Assembly (NCBI GenBank): GCA_046263155.1
Contig: JBHELF010000012.1
Span: forward strand, 1-63,024
Direction of reading: 5' to 3'
Length of the DNA: 63,024 nt
Source: DATADF01 sp046263155
GTDB taxonomy: Bacteria; Actinomycetota; CADDZG01; WHSQ01
Each line of letters opens with the position of its first letter. Position 1 is the stretch's first letter. Under the pieces are notes generated by a model, which searched no databases, was not told the origin of the DNA, and saw only the letters and a program-made list of their open reading frames with translations. Of the stretch, positions 33,759-42,546 are shown one piece after another. The translations under genes were made by a program, and so were the position numbers.

Positions 33759-34133
33759 ATGCGCCGCCTGATCAGGGCTCTTGCCGGGAGGTGCCCCCTG
33801 TGCGGCTCGAAGGGAATCTGGCGTTCCTTCGGCCAAACGGTCGATCGTTGTCCCGGCTGTGGCTACCTGTACGAGCGCGAGGAGGGTTACTGGGTCGGGG
33901 GCCTGATCGTGAACATCGCCTTTGCGATGGCGCTCTTTTTCTTGTTGTTTGTCGGCGGAATGCTGTTGACGTGGCCCGACGTCCCCTGGACGGTTCTGCT
34001 CATCGTCAATCTCGTAGGCCTCGGAGTTGGGCCGATCCTGTTCTATCCCTTGAGCAAGACGATCTGGGTGTGGCTCGACGCGACCTTCCTGCACCCCCTC
34101 GACAGGAGCGGTCGAGGCACGACGCTTTCCTAA
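33759..34133 (+). CDS. DUF983-family zinc-ribbon membrane protein
   Basis: 124 residues. The N-terminal zinc ribbon CPLCG...CPGCG (~12-35) is followed by two membrane helices (~50-70 and ~78-100). The layout matches DUF983, small membrane proteins found near respiratory or oxidase genes in other bacteria. No such genes are nearby. Function unknown. Confidence 0.85.
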   Translation: MRRLIRALAGRCPLCGSKGIWRSFGQTVDRCPGCGYLYEREEGYWVGGLIVNIAFAMALFFLLFVGGMLLTWPDVPWTVLLIVNLVGLGVGPILFYPLSKTIWVWLDATFLHPLDRSGRGTTLS

Positions 34134-34235
34134 CCCACCCCTCTTTCAGATTGGGCTCGGCGCAGCCGATAGATCTCTTGTAGGTGCCCGGCGCCGCAAG
34201 CGCGCCTGGGCGACTCGAGGTGGGGGCGACTTTCC

Positions 34236-35081
34236 GTGTACTCAAATCGCATGAAGCTCGGCGTCGGCGCGCTTTTTGGGGCGGTCGTTATCGGGCTGTT
34301 TGCTGCCGATGCCGGTCTCAACAGGTCAACAGACGTGGCGCCGTTGGCGGCCGCCCCGGAGGCCGTACAACCGGCTCCGGAAGCCCCCGATGTGTCGACC
34401 GGCGATTTCTCCGAGCACAATGCCGGGGCAGGCATCGCTGAACCCGACCAGGTCGTGGCCCCGCGTCGCGGTCCAAGTGTGCTGGTTTCCCGCGTGATCG
34501 ACGGCGACGCCATCGAGGTCTTGCTGCGGGGGCAGACGACCGACGTGCGCTTGATCGGTATCGACACACCCGAGACCGTCCATCCCTCCGTTGGAGTCGA
34601 GTGCTACGGGCCCGCGGCGTCAAGGTTCACGGAGCGACGCCTCGAGGGCAGGCAGGTGACTCTGGAGTTCGATGTCGAACGCAAGGATCGCTACGGCCGC
34701 ACGCTCGCTTACGTGTGGACCGGCGGTGAGCTCTTCAATCGCGTTCTTGTGGCGTCGGGTTTTGCCCAGGTCTCGACCTACCCGCCGAACGTCCAATACG
34801 TGGATCGTTTCCTGGGGGCTGAGAGAAATGCCCGCGCCGCCGGTCGGGGGCTGTGGAGTGGTTGTGGGGCCGAGCCGGAGCCGGCGCCCGCTCCTCAGAC
34901 CGCCGAGCAGCCTGCCGAAACAAGTTGCACGCCGGGGTACGACCCCTGCCTGCCTCCTGCCTCGGACTACGACTGTGCCGGGGGATCCGGAGACGGTCCG
35001 GAGTACACGGGCCGCGTGCGAGTTACCGGCGACGATCCCTACGGGCTAGATTCCGACGGGGATGGATACGGCTGCGAGTAA
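34236..35081 (+). CDS. Secreted thermonuclease-like nuclease with excalibur tail
   Basis: 281 residues. Start GTG 34236 or ATG 34251, both leading into a membrane/signal helix (~8-28). A Pro/Ala-rich linker precedes a staphylococcal-nuclease OB-fold domain (~95-220) with VIDGDAIEV, the Arg/Asp set DVRLIGIDTPE, and KDRYGRTLAYVW. The C-terminal ~35 residues carry an excalibur calcium-binding motif ending DSDGDGYGCE. It probably degrades extracellular DNA/RNA with Ca. The NTF2-like gene starts inside its last 20 bases. Confidence 0.9.
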   Translation: MYSNRMKLGVGALFGAVVIGLFAADAGLNRSTDVAPLAAAPEAVQPAPEAPDVSTGDFSEHNAGAGIAEPDQVVAPRRGPSVLVSRVIDGDAIEVLLRGQTTDVRLIGIDTPETVHPSVGVECYGPAASRFTERRLEGRQVTLEFDVERKDRYGRTLAYVWTGGELFNRVLVASGFAQVSTYPPNVQYVDRFLGAERNARAAGRGLWSGCGAEPEPAPAPQTAEQPAETSCTPGYDPCLPPASDYDCAGGSGDGPEYTGRVRVTGDDPYGLDSDGDGYGCE

Positions 35082-35598
35082 CTCTCGAGGGAACTCAGAC
35101 TCAAACGCGCGACTGATCGAGCGCTTCTACGAAGCCTTCTCGAGACGGGATCACGAAGCGATGGCGGCCTGCTATGGGCCGGACGCGACTTTCAGTGATC
35201 CGGTATTCCAAAACCTGAAGGGCGCCGAGGTCGGCGCGATGTGGCGGATGCTGTGCGAGAGAGGCACCGACCTAGAGGTCTCCTGGAGCGATGTTCAGGC
35301 CGATGGTCACCACGGATCTGCGCGCTGGGAGGCCCGCTACACCTTCACGGCCACCGGCCGCGAAGTTCACAACAAGATCAGGGCCGACTTCACATTTATC
35401 GACGGCAAGATCGAGACCCACCGCGATCATTTCGACTTCTATCGCTGGTCCCGTATGGCTTTGGGCCCCCTGGGTGTCGTACTCGGGTGGACGCCGATCG
35501 TTCGTGGGCGCGTCCGAGATCAAGCGGATAGACAGTTGCGCAAGTTCATGGCCTCCGCCGGCGGATCGGATTCCGAACCGTCCTCTGCGGGCATGTAA
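35062..35598 (+). CDS. NTF2/SnoaL-like protein
   Basis: 178 residues. The NTF2-like domain covers ~15-140 (RLIERFYEAFSRRDHEAMAA, YGPDATFSDPVF, end KIETHRDHFDFYRWS), followed by a helical tail. Resembles uncharacterised ketosteroid-isomerase-like proteins. The start codon lies 20 bases inside the nuclease gene in another frame, suggesting coupled translation. Confidence 0.82.
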   Translation: MDTAASNSRGNSDSNARLIERFYEAFSRRDHEAMAACYGPDATFSDPVFQNLKGAEVGAMWRMLCERGTDLEVSWSDVQADGHHGSARWEARYTFTATGREVHNKIRADFTFIDGKIETHRDHFDFYRWSRMALGPLGVVLGWTPIVRGRVRDQADRQLRKFMASAGGSDSEPSSAGM

Positions 35599-35628
35599 GG
35601 CGAAACCAAGCTTCCAAGGAGGTTCGCA

Positions 35629-36042
35629 ATGCCCGCACGCAGAACGGCGTCGTCTGGCAAGAAGACCACCGGGAGACAAAAGCGCGCGCTGAAACGTGTC
35701 CCGAGCACTGACACCAAACAAGAAGCCCGCCCCAAGGCTGAGGAGATCCGGGCGAAGACGCCGCCGAGCCGCAAAGTGTTGTCTCGTCTAAGGGATTCGG
35801 TCGCCGGCAGACGCAAGCGCAAGAGCGGAGTCGCAGACTCCGCGATCCGGGAGCCGAAACCACTCTCGAACAAGACGACTGCGAAGAAGACGGCGGCCCG
35901 TAAACGCACCGGGAATACCTCAACAGGCCAGAAGGCTGCGGTGCGCAAGCGCAACGCAGCCCCGGCGCCGACCCGGGCCCGACGCCAGAACACGAGCGGT
36001 AAGGAAACCGGCCGCCGCAAGGGCAACGCCGGTAACAAGTAA
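35629..36042 (+). CDS. Lys/Arg-rich histone-H1-like protein
   Basis: 137 residues, strong AAGGAGG ribosome site. Over a third of residues are Lys or Arg, with Ala, Thr, Ser and Pro filling the rest (KKTAARKRTG, KAAVRKRNAA); no hydrophobic core, so intrinsically disordered. Similar low-complexity basic proteins compact DNA or coat nucleic acids. The codon choice is as GC-rich as in neighbours, which argues for a real gene. Confidence 0.65.
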   Translation: MPARRTASSGKKTTGRQKRALKRVPSTDTKQEARPKAEEIRAKTPPSRKVLSRLRDSVAGRRKRKSGVADSAIREPKPLSNKTTAKKTAARKRTGNTSTGQKAAVRKRNAAPAPTRARRQNTSGKETGRRKGNAGNK

Positions 36043-36064
36043 GCGCCCGGACCGTGTAGCACAC

Positions 36065-36268
36065 GTGCCGATCGAGCATCGTGGTCAGGGCCGCTCGGTC
36101 TGTTCGGCGACGGGCAAGCGGCGCTACGGCAACTGGTTCGAAGCGCGCGACGCCGCCGAGCTGATCAAACGTGAGGCGAGCGAGGACCACGGGCGCCCGT
36201 ATCGCTGCGAGCATTGCGGCGGGTTCCACCTCGGACGCGCTCAGGGGAGCCCTGAAGGGCTCCCCTGA
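36065..36268 (+). CDS. Small zinc-finger-like protein
   Basis: 67 residues, GTG start. It has Cys13 and a C-terminal CEHCGGFHLG with CxxCxxxH spacing, a plausible single zinc site, plus a basic helix region (FEARDAAELIKREASED). Probably a nucleic-acid-associated protein. The last codons lie in a perfect palindrome. No named family. Confidence 0.6.
   Translation: MPIEHRGQGRSVCSATGKRRYGNWFEARDAAELIKREASEDHGRPYRCEHCGGFHLGRAQGSPEGLP
36241..36268. terminator. Perfect 12-bp hairpin spanning the end of the zinc-finger gene
   Basis: TCAGGGGAGCCC/GGGCTCCCCTGA with a 4-base loop. It covers the last nine codons and the stop, lies between convergent genes and reads the same on both strands. No T-run; likely a bidirectional or factor-dependent terminator. 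Confidence 0.55.
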
Positions 36269-36291
36269 TTAGTGACTGACCTGCTGGAGTC

Positions 36292-37887
36292 TTAGAGGCG
36301 GATCGTGCCGAGATCGAGCCTCTCGCCGCGCGTGAAGACAACCTCCATCGTCTTGGTCTTGCCCCCCGCGGTGATCGTAAGCGTGTAGCCCTCGACCTTC
36401 CCCTTCGTCCAGGGCTGGTCGCTCGGGCTCACATGCCACTCGAACGAACCGTCCGGGTTCGAGTTGATCGTGATCCGGACTTTCTCGGTGACGAACTCCT
36501 TATCGAGCGGGTTGCCGGGCGAAAGCGGGGTCTTGACCTTCCTCGACAGGGTCAGCTTCGCGGGACCGTCGGCAACCTTGCCCGTGAGCACCGAGTGGTA
36601 TTGGGGATCCGCCGAGGCCCTCAACAGCACCATGAAGGCCTTCATCGTCCGATCGGTCGGCATTCCGACACATTCGTCGTAGGCGCAGTGGAACCCCGAG
36701 CCGCCGTGCTCGATGGTGTAGCCCAGGACGCTCATCAGAGCGTAGGACCAATCGTCGGTGGTCCCCGTGGTCGGGTAGCCGACGGTGGGGTTGTTCATGA
36801 ACTTCAGAAGGTCCGCCATCTTCTGCCCTAAACCTTTGAGGATCCTGTCCTCCGGGGCAAGGCCACCACCTGCACGCAGCACCGACGCCTGAACGGTGTG
36901 GTTGGTGATGAGCCCGGTCACGTTGTTCGCCGTCACGATGTCGCGCACGTTGGCGACCTCGGGCTCGGAGAAGGGGGCCTCGCCTCGGTAGGTCTGATCG
37001 AAGATGTTGTTGGACGAGCCTCCCTGCTGGTCGCCCCACAGGTATGCGTAGTTGCGGTTCGGGTCGACGCCATAAGCGTCGGGATTGACCTGGACGACAG
37101 GAGCTGTGATGCCGGTCTCCGAGCGCCGGTTCTTACGCCAGTAACCCTCCAACCCAGCGAGTGAGAGAGGCAGCTCGATGGGATCTTGTCGCAGGGCGGA
37201 ATGAGCCGAGGTGACCGACTCGCGCGAATAGTTGAATCCATCGACGTTCACGACAGGGACAAGAATCACGCGTGTCTTCCTGAGAAGCGACGTGATCTCG
37301 GGGTTCTTGCCGTACCCCTCGACGAGGTAGTGGGCAAAGATCATCGTGAACTCCGATGCCGGCCATTCGCGGGCGTGGTGCAGCGCGTCCATGTAGAAGA
37401 CCGGTCGACCGTCGTCGGACTTCACGTTGTGAGCGATCTCCAGCCCGAAGATCGGTCGGCCTTCGAGAGACAGCCGCTTCAGCTGGAAGTGCTTCACGAT
37501 GCTCGGATTCGCGTCGGCGATCTCTTGCATCTCGCGGTTGTAGTCGGGAAGGCGTCGGTAGTCGGAGTAGTCGGGGCCGGGCAGAACCTGCAGAGGATGC
37601 GGCCCTTTGTTGAGCTCCCGGTCGCGCGCCACGAGATCCTCGGTGACGACCCGGTACTCGTAACCCGTTTGATCGAGCGCGGCGCGGTCTCGCGGCCACA
37701 GGACGAGCTCGATCTCGCTGGCGGAGTGGTTGTGCGACTCGTCGAAGCGAGTCATCAAATACGAGGCCTGTTCTGGCGAAGTGACCTTCACCCGAACCAG
37801 AGCAAGCTTGGGAGTGTCGGTACGAGCAATAGGAGCAAGTGCTGCAAGCAAAACCAAGGCAAGCGAAACAACAGTCAGTTTTCTCAT
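36292..37887 (-). CDS. Secreted M14 zinc carboxypeptidase
   Basis: 531 residues with a signal peptide (~1-23) and an N-terminal pro-region (~25-105). The M14 domain has the zinc motif HAREWPASE (His171, Glu174), substrate-binding NRNYAY, a downstream zinc His in ITNHTVQ and the catalytic Glu in YTIEHGG. The C-terminal ~90 residues form a beta-sandwich. It removes C-terminal residues from extracellular peptides. The BNR gene lies immediately upstream on the same strand. Confidence 0.93.
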   Translation of the reverse strand: MRKLTVVSLALVLLAALAPIARTDTPKLALVRVKVTSPEQASYLMTRFDESHNHSASEIELVLWPRDRAALDQTGYEYRVVTEDLVARDRELNKGPHPLQVLPGPDYSDYRRLPDYNREMQEIADANPSIVKHFQLKRLSLEGRPIFGLEIAHNVKSDDGRPVFYMDALHHAREWPASEFTMIFAHYLVEGYGKNPEITSLLRKTRVILVPVVNVDGFNYSRESVTSAHSALRQDPIELPLSLAGLEGYWRKNRRSETGITAPVVQVNPDAYGVDPNRNYAYLWGDQQGGSSNNIFDQTYRGEAPFSEPEVANVRDIVTANNVTGLITNHTVQASVLRAGGGLAPEDRILKGLGQKMADLLKFMNNPTVGYPTTGTTDDWSYALMSVLGYTIEHGGSGFHCAYDECVGMPTDRTMKAFMVLLRASADPQYHSVLTGKVADGPAKLTLSRKVKTPLSPGNPLDKEFVTEKVRITINSNPDGSFEWHVSPSDQPWTKGKVEGYTLTITAGGKTKTMEVVFTRGERLDLGTIRL

Positions 37888-37934
37888 GGCGGGGATTTTC
37901 GCCGCGCGGGGCGGCCGACCTGCACCTCCTCTAA

Positions 37935-37985
37935 GGGTTGCCTACAAGACGTCTTACGGGTTACCTACTTGATAGTAGATAACCC
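37935..37985. repeat. Short direct/inverted repeat cluster between BNR and M14 genes
   Basis: GGGTTGCCTAC (37935), palindrome AAGACGTCTT (37946), GGGTTACCTAC (37958) and the inverted copy GTAGATAACCC (37975). The last two form a ~12-bp hairpin with loop TGAT that spans the end of the BNR coding region. Confidence 0.6.
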
Positions 37986-39267
37986 ATTGAACCTGATTGC
38001 TGATCTTTTTCTTCCAGCGGGCGCTCATTCCCATGTGCATGCGCCCGCGACGGTCGAGGCGGACCATCTCGAACTCCGGAATGAGCGATCGGCCCACGAA
38101 CATCGGCTTCCTGGTTGTGCGGCCTGCCCGGATGCGTGGCTTGGAGGTGTGGCCTTTCGAGATGCGGGCCCAGTAGAAGTACCACCTCGACTCCGTGGTG
38201 GTGTCTGCCTTGGGATCGGTGCTGCCGTACCAGACCACGGCCGCCTTGCCCTTGTCCGCGGCGGCGACCCAGGGGGCGTAGCCCGCGGCACCGCGCATGA
38301 GGGGGCGCGGCTTGCTCCACGACTTCGCCTTGTCCTTCGAGACCGAATACCAGATCGGCACGTCCCTGTCGGTGGGCGAGGCAAAAACGACGTGCAGAAA
38401 GCCCGCCCGATCGATCGCCATGCTGGGATAGAGGTAACTCGCGGATGTGTTGCGGCGAGCGACGAGATGGGAGTTCCATGTCAGCCCCCCGTCGTGACTG
38501 GCGGCGACCCAGACCGTCTCCGGCCCCGAATCACTAGCCGTAAGACCAGGCGTGGCGCGGCGCGTGTAGACGAGGTAGAGATGCACGGCCCCCGGGGCGA
38601 CCACAAGATTTCCCTCCCACGTGAACGCGCCCTCCGGCCCTGCAAAGGCCACTGGGACCGCGGGCAAGAAGGTCTGCCCGTAGTCGGTCGAGCGTGTGTA
38701 CCAGATCGCCGACGGCATGCAGCACTGCAGGTCCTGATAGCTGACGTGGATGTCACCGCGCGGCCCGCCGACGAGCCAGGGACGGTCGACGATCGGAGTC
38801 GTACCCGATATGGGGGTTCCCGTCCAGGTCTTTCCTTTATCTCTGGAGAGGCCGATCGAGAGGTTGCCGAGCCATGTATCGGCCGTGTACATCGTGCCTT
38901 TCTTGTCGAAGGCGACGTCGCAGTCGCCTCCCTCGAAGAAGTACCGACGTAGCTCGCTGGAACTCTCGATCCGCGCCGGCTTCCAAGATCTTCCGCCGTC
39001 GCGCGAGATGTGGAAGTAGGACTGGTTGTGTTCAGTGTTCGGGACGCCCGAGGGCGCACATATAAAGAGAAGGTCGGGATCGGTGGGGCTCATCACGAGG
39101 CTCGTCTCTCGGTGGGCCTGGTCGGCGCTCACTACGACGGGCTTGGACCAGCCGCGCGTCGGAGCGGGCACCTTTATGCGCGTCGGCGGGGCCTGGGCCT
39201 CGACCGGCGGGGGGCCCAGGGCGCCCAGCACAGCGACCGCCGCAAGAATCGTGAGCCGCTTTCTCAA
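37954..39267 (-). CDS. Secreted BNR/sialidase-like propeller protein
   Basis: 437 residues with signal peptide (~1-24). Asp-box repeats (ISRDGGRSWKPA, LSRDKGKTWTG, ASHDGGLTW, VSKDKAKSW) indicate a six-bladed sialidase-type propeller. The Arg triad of true sialidases was not identified, so enzymatic activity is uncertain. It lies 66 bases upstream of the M14 gene on the same strand and may be co-transcribed with it. Confidence 0.82.
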   Translation of the reverse strand: MRKRLTILAAVAVLGALGPPPVEAQAPPTRIKVPAPTRGWSKPVVVSADQAHRETSLVMSPTDPDLLFICAPSGVPNTEHNQSYFHISRDGGRSWKPARIESSSELRRYFFEGGDCDVAFDKKGTMYTADTWLGNLSIGLSRDKGKTWTGTPISGTTPIVDRPWLVGGPRGDIHVSYQDLQCCMPSAIWYTRSTDYGQTFLPAVPVAFAGPEGAFTWEGNLVVAPGAVHLYLVYTRRATPGLTASDSGPETVWVAASHDGGLTWNSHLVARRNTSASYLYPSMAIDRAGFLHVVFASPTDRDVPIWYSVSKDKAKSWSKPRPLMRGAAGYAPWVAAADKGKAAVVWYGSTDPKADTTTESRWYFYWARISKGHTSKPRIRAGRTTRKPMFVGRSLIPEFEMVRLDRRGRMHMGMSARWKKKISNQVQWVIYYQVGNP

Positions 39268-39292
39268 ACGCCGCCCTCCCCTGAGTTGCTGC

Positions 39293-39306
39293 AGACGGTA
39301 CCGTCT
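39293..39306. promoter_or_regulatory. Perfect 14-bp palindrome in divergent promoter
   Basis: AGACGGTACCGTCT is perfectly self-complementary, midway between the BNR start (39267) and the PAC2 start (39366). Candidate operator for a dimeric regulator. A second hairpin, CGGGAGC/GCTCCCG, lies at 39322-39340. Confidence 0.45.
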
Positions 39307-39353
39307 CGGAGGCCTCGCCGCCGGGAGCGTCCTGCTCCCGCGTACGGCCTCGC

Positions 39354-39359
39354 TAGGCT
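39354..39359 (+). promoter_or_regulatory. -10 box TAGGCT, leaderless start of PAC2 gene
   Basis: TAGGCT is followed by exactly 6 bases and then GTG 39366. Confidence 0.5.
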
Positions 39360-39365
39360 ACTTAT

Positions 39366-40223
39366 GTGCCACTTTTCGAAATCGACAAGGAGCCTACGGA
39401 TCTAGTCGCTCCCGCCCTGATCGTGTCCTTTGAGGACTGGGTGGACGCGGGGGCCGCCGGAACGACCGCCGCCCGTCATATCGCCGACGGCGGCGAGACC
39501 ATCGTGACCTTTGATTCCGACGGCATCTACGACTACCGGAGCCACCGTCCGGTCCTCGACATCGTCCAGGGGGTGCCGACGAAGTTCGCGCTCCCGACTT
39601 TGAAGATGACGCGTCGGAGATTGCCGGAGCGCGATGTGATCGTGCTGACGGGTCCGGAGCCCGATTCTTCGTGGAAGGAGTTCGCCGCCGACGTGCTCGA
39701 CCTGGCCCGGCGCTTCGGAATCGTGCAGCACATCAGCCTTGGCGCCATCCCGACTACCGTCCCGCATACCGCGCCTACGCCGGTGATGATGACTGCGTCG
39801 TCCGAGGAACTGTTGCGTGGGGGCGCACCCAACGAGGGGCTGTTGCGCGTTCCGGCCGCGGCGGTGAGCCTCGTCGAGTGGACTCTGGCGAATAACGGGA
39901 TCCCCGCCGTGGGGTTCTGGGCGCAGGTCCCGCACTACGCGTTGCCCTATGCCGCGGGAGCGATCGCTCTGATCCGGCGCGTCGAAGATCTATTGAGTGT
40001 CACGATCGGCGCGGGCTCGCTGGAAGAGGAGGCCGCCGCGCAGGGAATGGCGTTGCAGAAGATCTTCTCGGCCAATCCCGAGGCCACCGAATATCTCGAG
40101 CGTCTCGAAGGGCTGGTCGGTGAGGAGCAGGTACCCGGGGCCGAGGACATCGGCGAGCAAGTGGAGCGCTTCCTGCGGAATCAGCGCCCAGGCAACGGGG
40201 GCCGCACGCCCTTCAGTCCCTAA
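39366..40223 (+). CDS. PAC2-family protein (proteasome-assembly-chaperone-like)
   Basis: 285 residues. The N-terminal LVAPALIVSFEDWVDAGAAG and the central strand/loop pattern (DVIVLTGPEPDSSW, ISLGAIPTTVPHTAP, VGFWAQVPHYALPYAAGAI) match actinobacterial PAC2 proteins. These resemble the archaeal/eukaryotic proteasome assembly chaperones. The C-terminal ~60 residues are helical (ATEYLERLEGLVGEEQ). No proteasome genes in the window. It overlaps the convergent kinase gene by 11 bases. Confidence 0.9.
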   Translation: MPLFEIDKEPTDLVAPALIVSFEDWVDAGAAGTTAARHIADGGETIVTFDSDGIYDYRSHRPVLDIVQGVPTKFALPTLKMTRRRLPERDVIVLTGPEPDSSWKEFAADVLDLARRFGIVQHISLGAIPTTVPHTAPTPVMMTASSEELLRGGAPNEGLLRVPAAAVSLVEWTLANNGIPAVGFWAQVPHYALPYAAGAIALIRRVEDLLSVTIGAGSLEEEAAAQGMALQKIFSANPEATEYLERLEGLVGEEQVPGAEDIGEQVERFLRNQRPGNGGRTPFSP

Positions 40224-41844
40224 TCGCGCGCGAGGGCGAGGCGCTACCTGGGCGTGCTTGAGCGTTCTGCGCGACCGGCAGGGTGTACGCGAAGCGGGCA
40301 CCGCCCGAGAGAGCGCGGCCGACGGACATCGTTCCTCCCTGACCTTCGACGAGCGCCTTGCAGATGTAGAGGCCGAGGCCGGTTCCCTCGCCCCCGGCCT
40401 GGAGACGCCCCATCTTCTTGAAGAGTCGCGGGCGGTCTTCCACCGGGATACCAGGACCTTCGTCGGCGACCCACAGCTCTACGTAGTCGCCGACGAGGTG
40501 GGCGCCGACGCTGATTGGGGTGTCTGCGGGCGCAAACTTCATTGCGTTTCCGATGAGGTTGTCGAGGACCTGCTGGTTGCGCTCAGTGTCTCCGAGCGCG
40601 AGCGGAACGTCCTCGCCTACTTCCACTTCGATGTCGTGGCTTTTCCCCAGAATCGTCGCGTCGTCGATCGCGCGGCGAATGGCGGCGCCGACGTCCAGAG
40701 GCCTGAGGTCGTAAACGATTTCGCCCGACTCGATGAGGGCCACGTTCAGGTCCTGTGTCACACGTCGCGAGATCCGGTCGACGTTGCGCGCGATGCTGTC
40801 GATGGCTTGGGCGCGCTCCTCGGGAGACCATTCGTTCACCTTCTCGCGTAAAAGAGAGGTGAAGCCTGAGATCAGAGCAAGAGGAGTCTTGAGGTCATGA
40901 GCCACCCTTCCGATGAGGTCGTCCTTGAAGTCATCGAGGGCCTCGAGGCGCTCCACCGCGGAGCGTTCGCGCTCGAATATCAGGATGTTCCGTACGGCTT
41001 GCGCGGCCGCTCCCACCTGTAGAGCCAGCAGTCGCACGATCTCGTCGGAGAAGGCGTCAGGATCCGACATGCCGAGGTTGAAGGTCGCAAAGACGGTCGA
41101 ATCCGCGATCAGCGGAAAGATGGCATAGGACCCGATGCCCGCGGCGGCGAGATCTCTGTCGAAGGGCCATCGTTCTTCCGAGGTGTCTTGAACGACGAGG
41201 TGTTCACCGGTCTCGACTACCCACTCGACCGAGTTGCCGGCAAGCGGTAGTACTTCACCTGTGGTGAGTGGCCGGGCACCGCCGCCTGCCACACTCACGA
41301 CCCGCCGGTAGCTCTCGTCCTCAATGACACCGAGGGTTAGCTGGCGAAATGGCACCACTCGCTGCAGGACCTGCGCGAACTCCGTAATCGCTTCCTCTGG
41401 CATAAGGCCCGATCCGATGGCTGCGGTTGCGGCTTCGACGAGCTTGCGATCGGTGATGTCTATGACCGTCCCCTCGAAGCCAACAACCTCGCCCGCCTGG
41501 GAAACCGCACGAGAGCTGACGGAAATCCAGCGGATGGCGCCGGTCTTGTGCCAGATCTCGTATTCGAACTCCGCCACGCCGCCGTGGCCCGCTGATAGAC
41601 GAACGAACTCGTCGCGTCTCTCGGGATGGACGTAAAGATCGCGGATGTTGCCGACTGCGGCGATGAACTCCTCGGGTGTGTCGTAGCCCACGATTCGTGC
41701 CGCGGCGGCATTTACCCACAGGACGCGTCCGTCGACGGATGTCTCGAACAGCCCGACTCCGGACTGGTCGACTAGTCGCCGATAACGATCTTGAGCATCT
41801 GGCTCCGTCAGGACCCCCTGCGCGCCGCCGGCTACAACTTGCAA
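40213..41844 (-). CDS. Soluble PAS-GAF histidine kinase
   Basis: 543 residues, no membrane helix. PAS (~20-135, ending EGTVIDITDRKL), GAF (~140-290), HisKA with His316 in VAHDLKTPLALISGF, and HATPase (NLIGNAMKFAP, DEGPGIP, GTGLGLYICK). Start is TTG 41844, with no better upstream codon seen; the exact start is uncertain. It lies 54 bases after the LuxR-type regulator on the same strand. It may feed the same pathway or be an orphan kinase. Confidence 0.9.
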   Translation of the reverse strand: MQVVAGGAQGVLTEPDAQDRYRRLVDQSGVGLFETSVDGRVLWVNAAAARIVGYDTPEEFIAAVGNIRDLYVHPERRDEFVRLSAGHGGVAEFEYEIWHKTGAIRWISVSSRAVSQAGEVVGFEGTVIDITDRKLVEAATAAIGSGLMPEEAITEFAQVLQRVVPFRQLTLGVIEDESYRRVVSVAGGGARPLTTGEVLPLAGNSVEWVVETGEHLVVQDTSEERWPFDRDLAAAGIGSYAIFPLIADSTVFATFNLGMSDPDAFSDEIVRLLALQVGAAAQAVRNILIFERERSAVERLEALDDFKDDLIGRVAHDLKTPLALISGFTSLLREKVNEWSPEERAQAIDSIARNVDRISRRVTQDLNVALIESGEIVYDLRPLDVGAAIRRAIDDATILGKSHDIEVEVGEDVPLALGDTERNQQVLDNLIGNAMKFAPADTPISVGAHLVGDYVELWVADEGPGIPVEDRPRLFKKMGRLQAGGEGTGLGLYICKALVEGQGGTMSVGRALSGGARFAYTLPVAQNAQARPGSASPSRAIRD

Positions 41845-41898
41845 CTCATCCTACGGAGGCTTCGACCCAGGGCGTGTCTTTGCCTGCGGCCGATGGCC

Positions 41899-42546
41899 TC
41901 AGATCAAGCGGCGATCGGCGGCCCAGCGCGTCAGCTCGTGACGGTTCGAAAGTTGCAGCTTGCGCAACACCGCCGACACATGCGATTCCACGGTTTTTAC
42001 CGAGATGAACAGCGCCTCGGCCAATTCCTTGTAGGTGTAGCCGCGCGCGATGAAGCGCAGAACCTCTCGCTCCCGCTGGGTTAGCTGGTCGAGCTCGGGA
42101 TCGATCGACGGCGGTGCTTCGCCGGTGAAGGCATCGAGGACGAAGCCGGCGAGGCGCGGTGAGAACACGGCGTCGCCCTCGTGCACTTGCTTTATGGCGG
42201 CGATGAGATCGGGTCCTGAGATGGTCTTGGTTACGTAGCCGCGGGCGCCGGCGCGAATGACACCGATCACATCCTCGGCCGCGTCCGAGACCGAGAGCGC
42301 GAGGAAGTGCGTATTCGGGCAGTCCCTGGACGCGTCCTCGAGCACCTTGCGGCCCCCACCTCCCGGGAGATGGACGTCCAACAGCACCACGTCCGGCTGC
42401 AACTCCCTAATGGCGGCTACGGCTTCGTCCACATCGCCGGCCTCGCCCACGATGTCGAAGACCGACCCCAGTTCGGTTCGGGCGCCGGAGAGAAAGAGGC
42501 TGTGGTCGTCGACCAGAAAGACCCTGAGACGCGCCGGGGTTTTCAT
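41899..42546 (-). CDS. NarL/LuxR-type response regulator
   Basis: 215 residues. Receiver domain with phospho-acceptor Asp57 in VVLLDVHLPGG and a C-terminal LuxR helix-turn-helix (LTQREREVLRFIARGYTYKE, ISVKTVESHVSAVLRKL). DNA-binding transcription factor. Its ATG overlaps the stop of the PspC-kinase gene by 4 bases, so it is the cognate partner of that kinase. Confidence 0.95.
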   Translation of the reverse strand: MKTPARLRVFLVDDHSLFLSGARTELGSVFDIVGEAGDVDEAVAAIRELQPDVVLLDVHLPGGGGRKVLEDASRDCPNTHFLALSVSDAAEDVIGVIRAGARGYVTKTISGPDLIAAIKQVHEGDAVFSPRLAGFVLDAFTGEAPPSIDPELDQLTQREREVLRFIARGYTYKELAEALFISVKTVESHVSAVLRKLQLSNRHELTRWAADRRLI

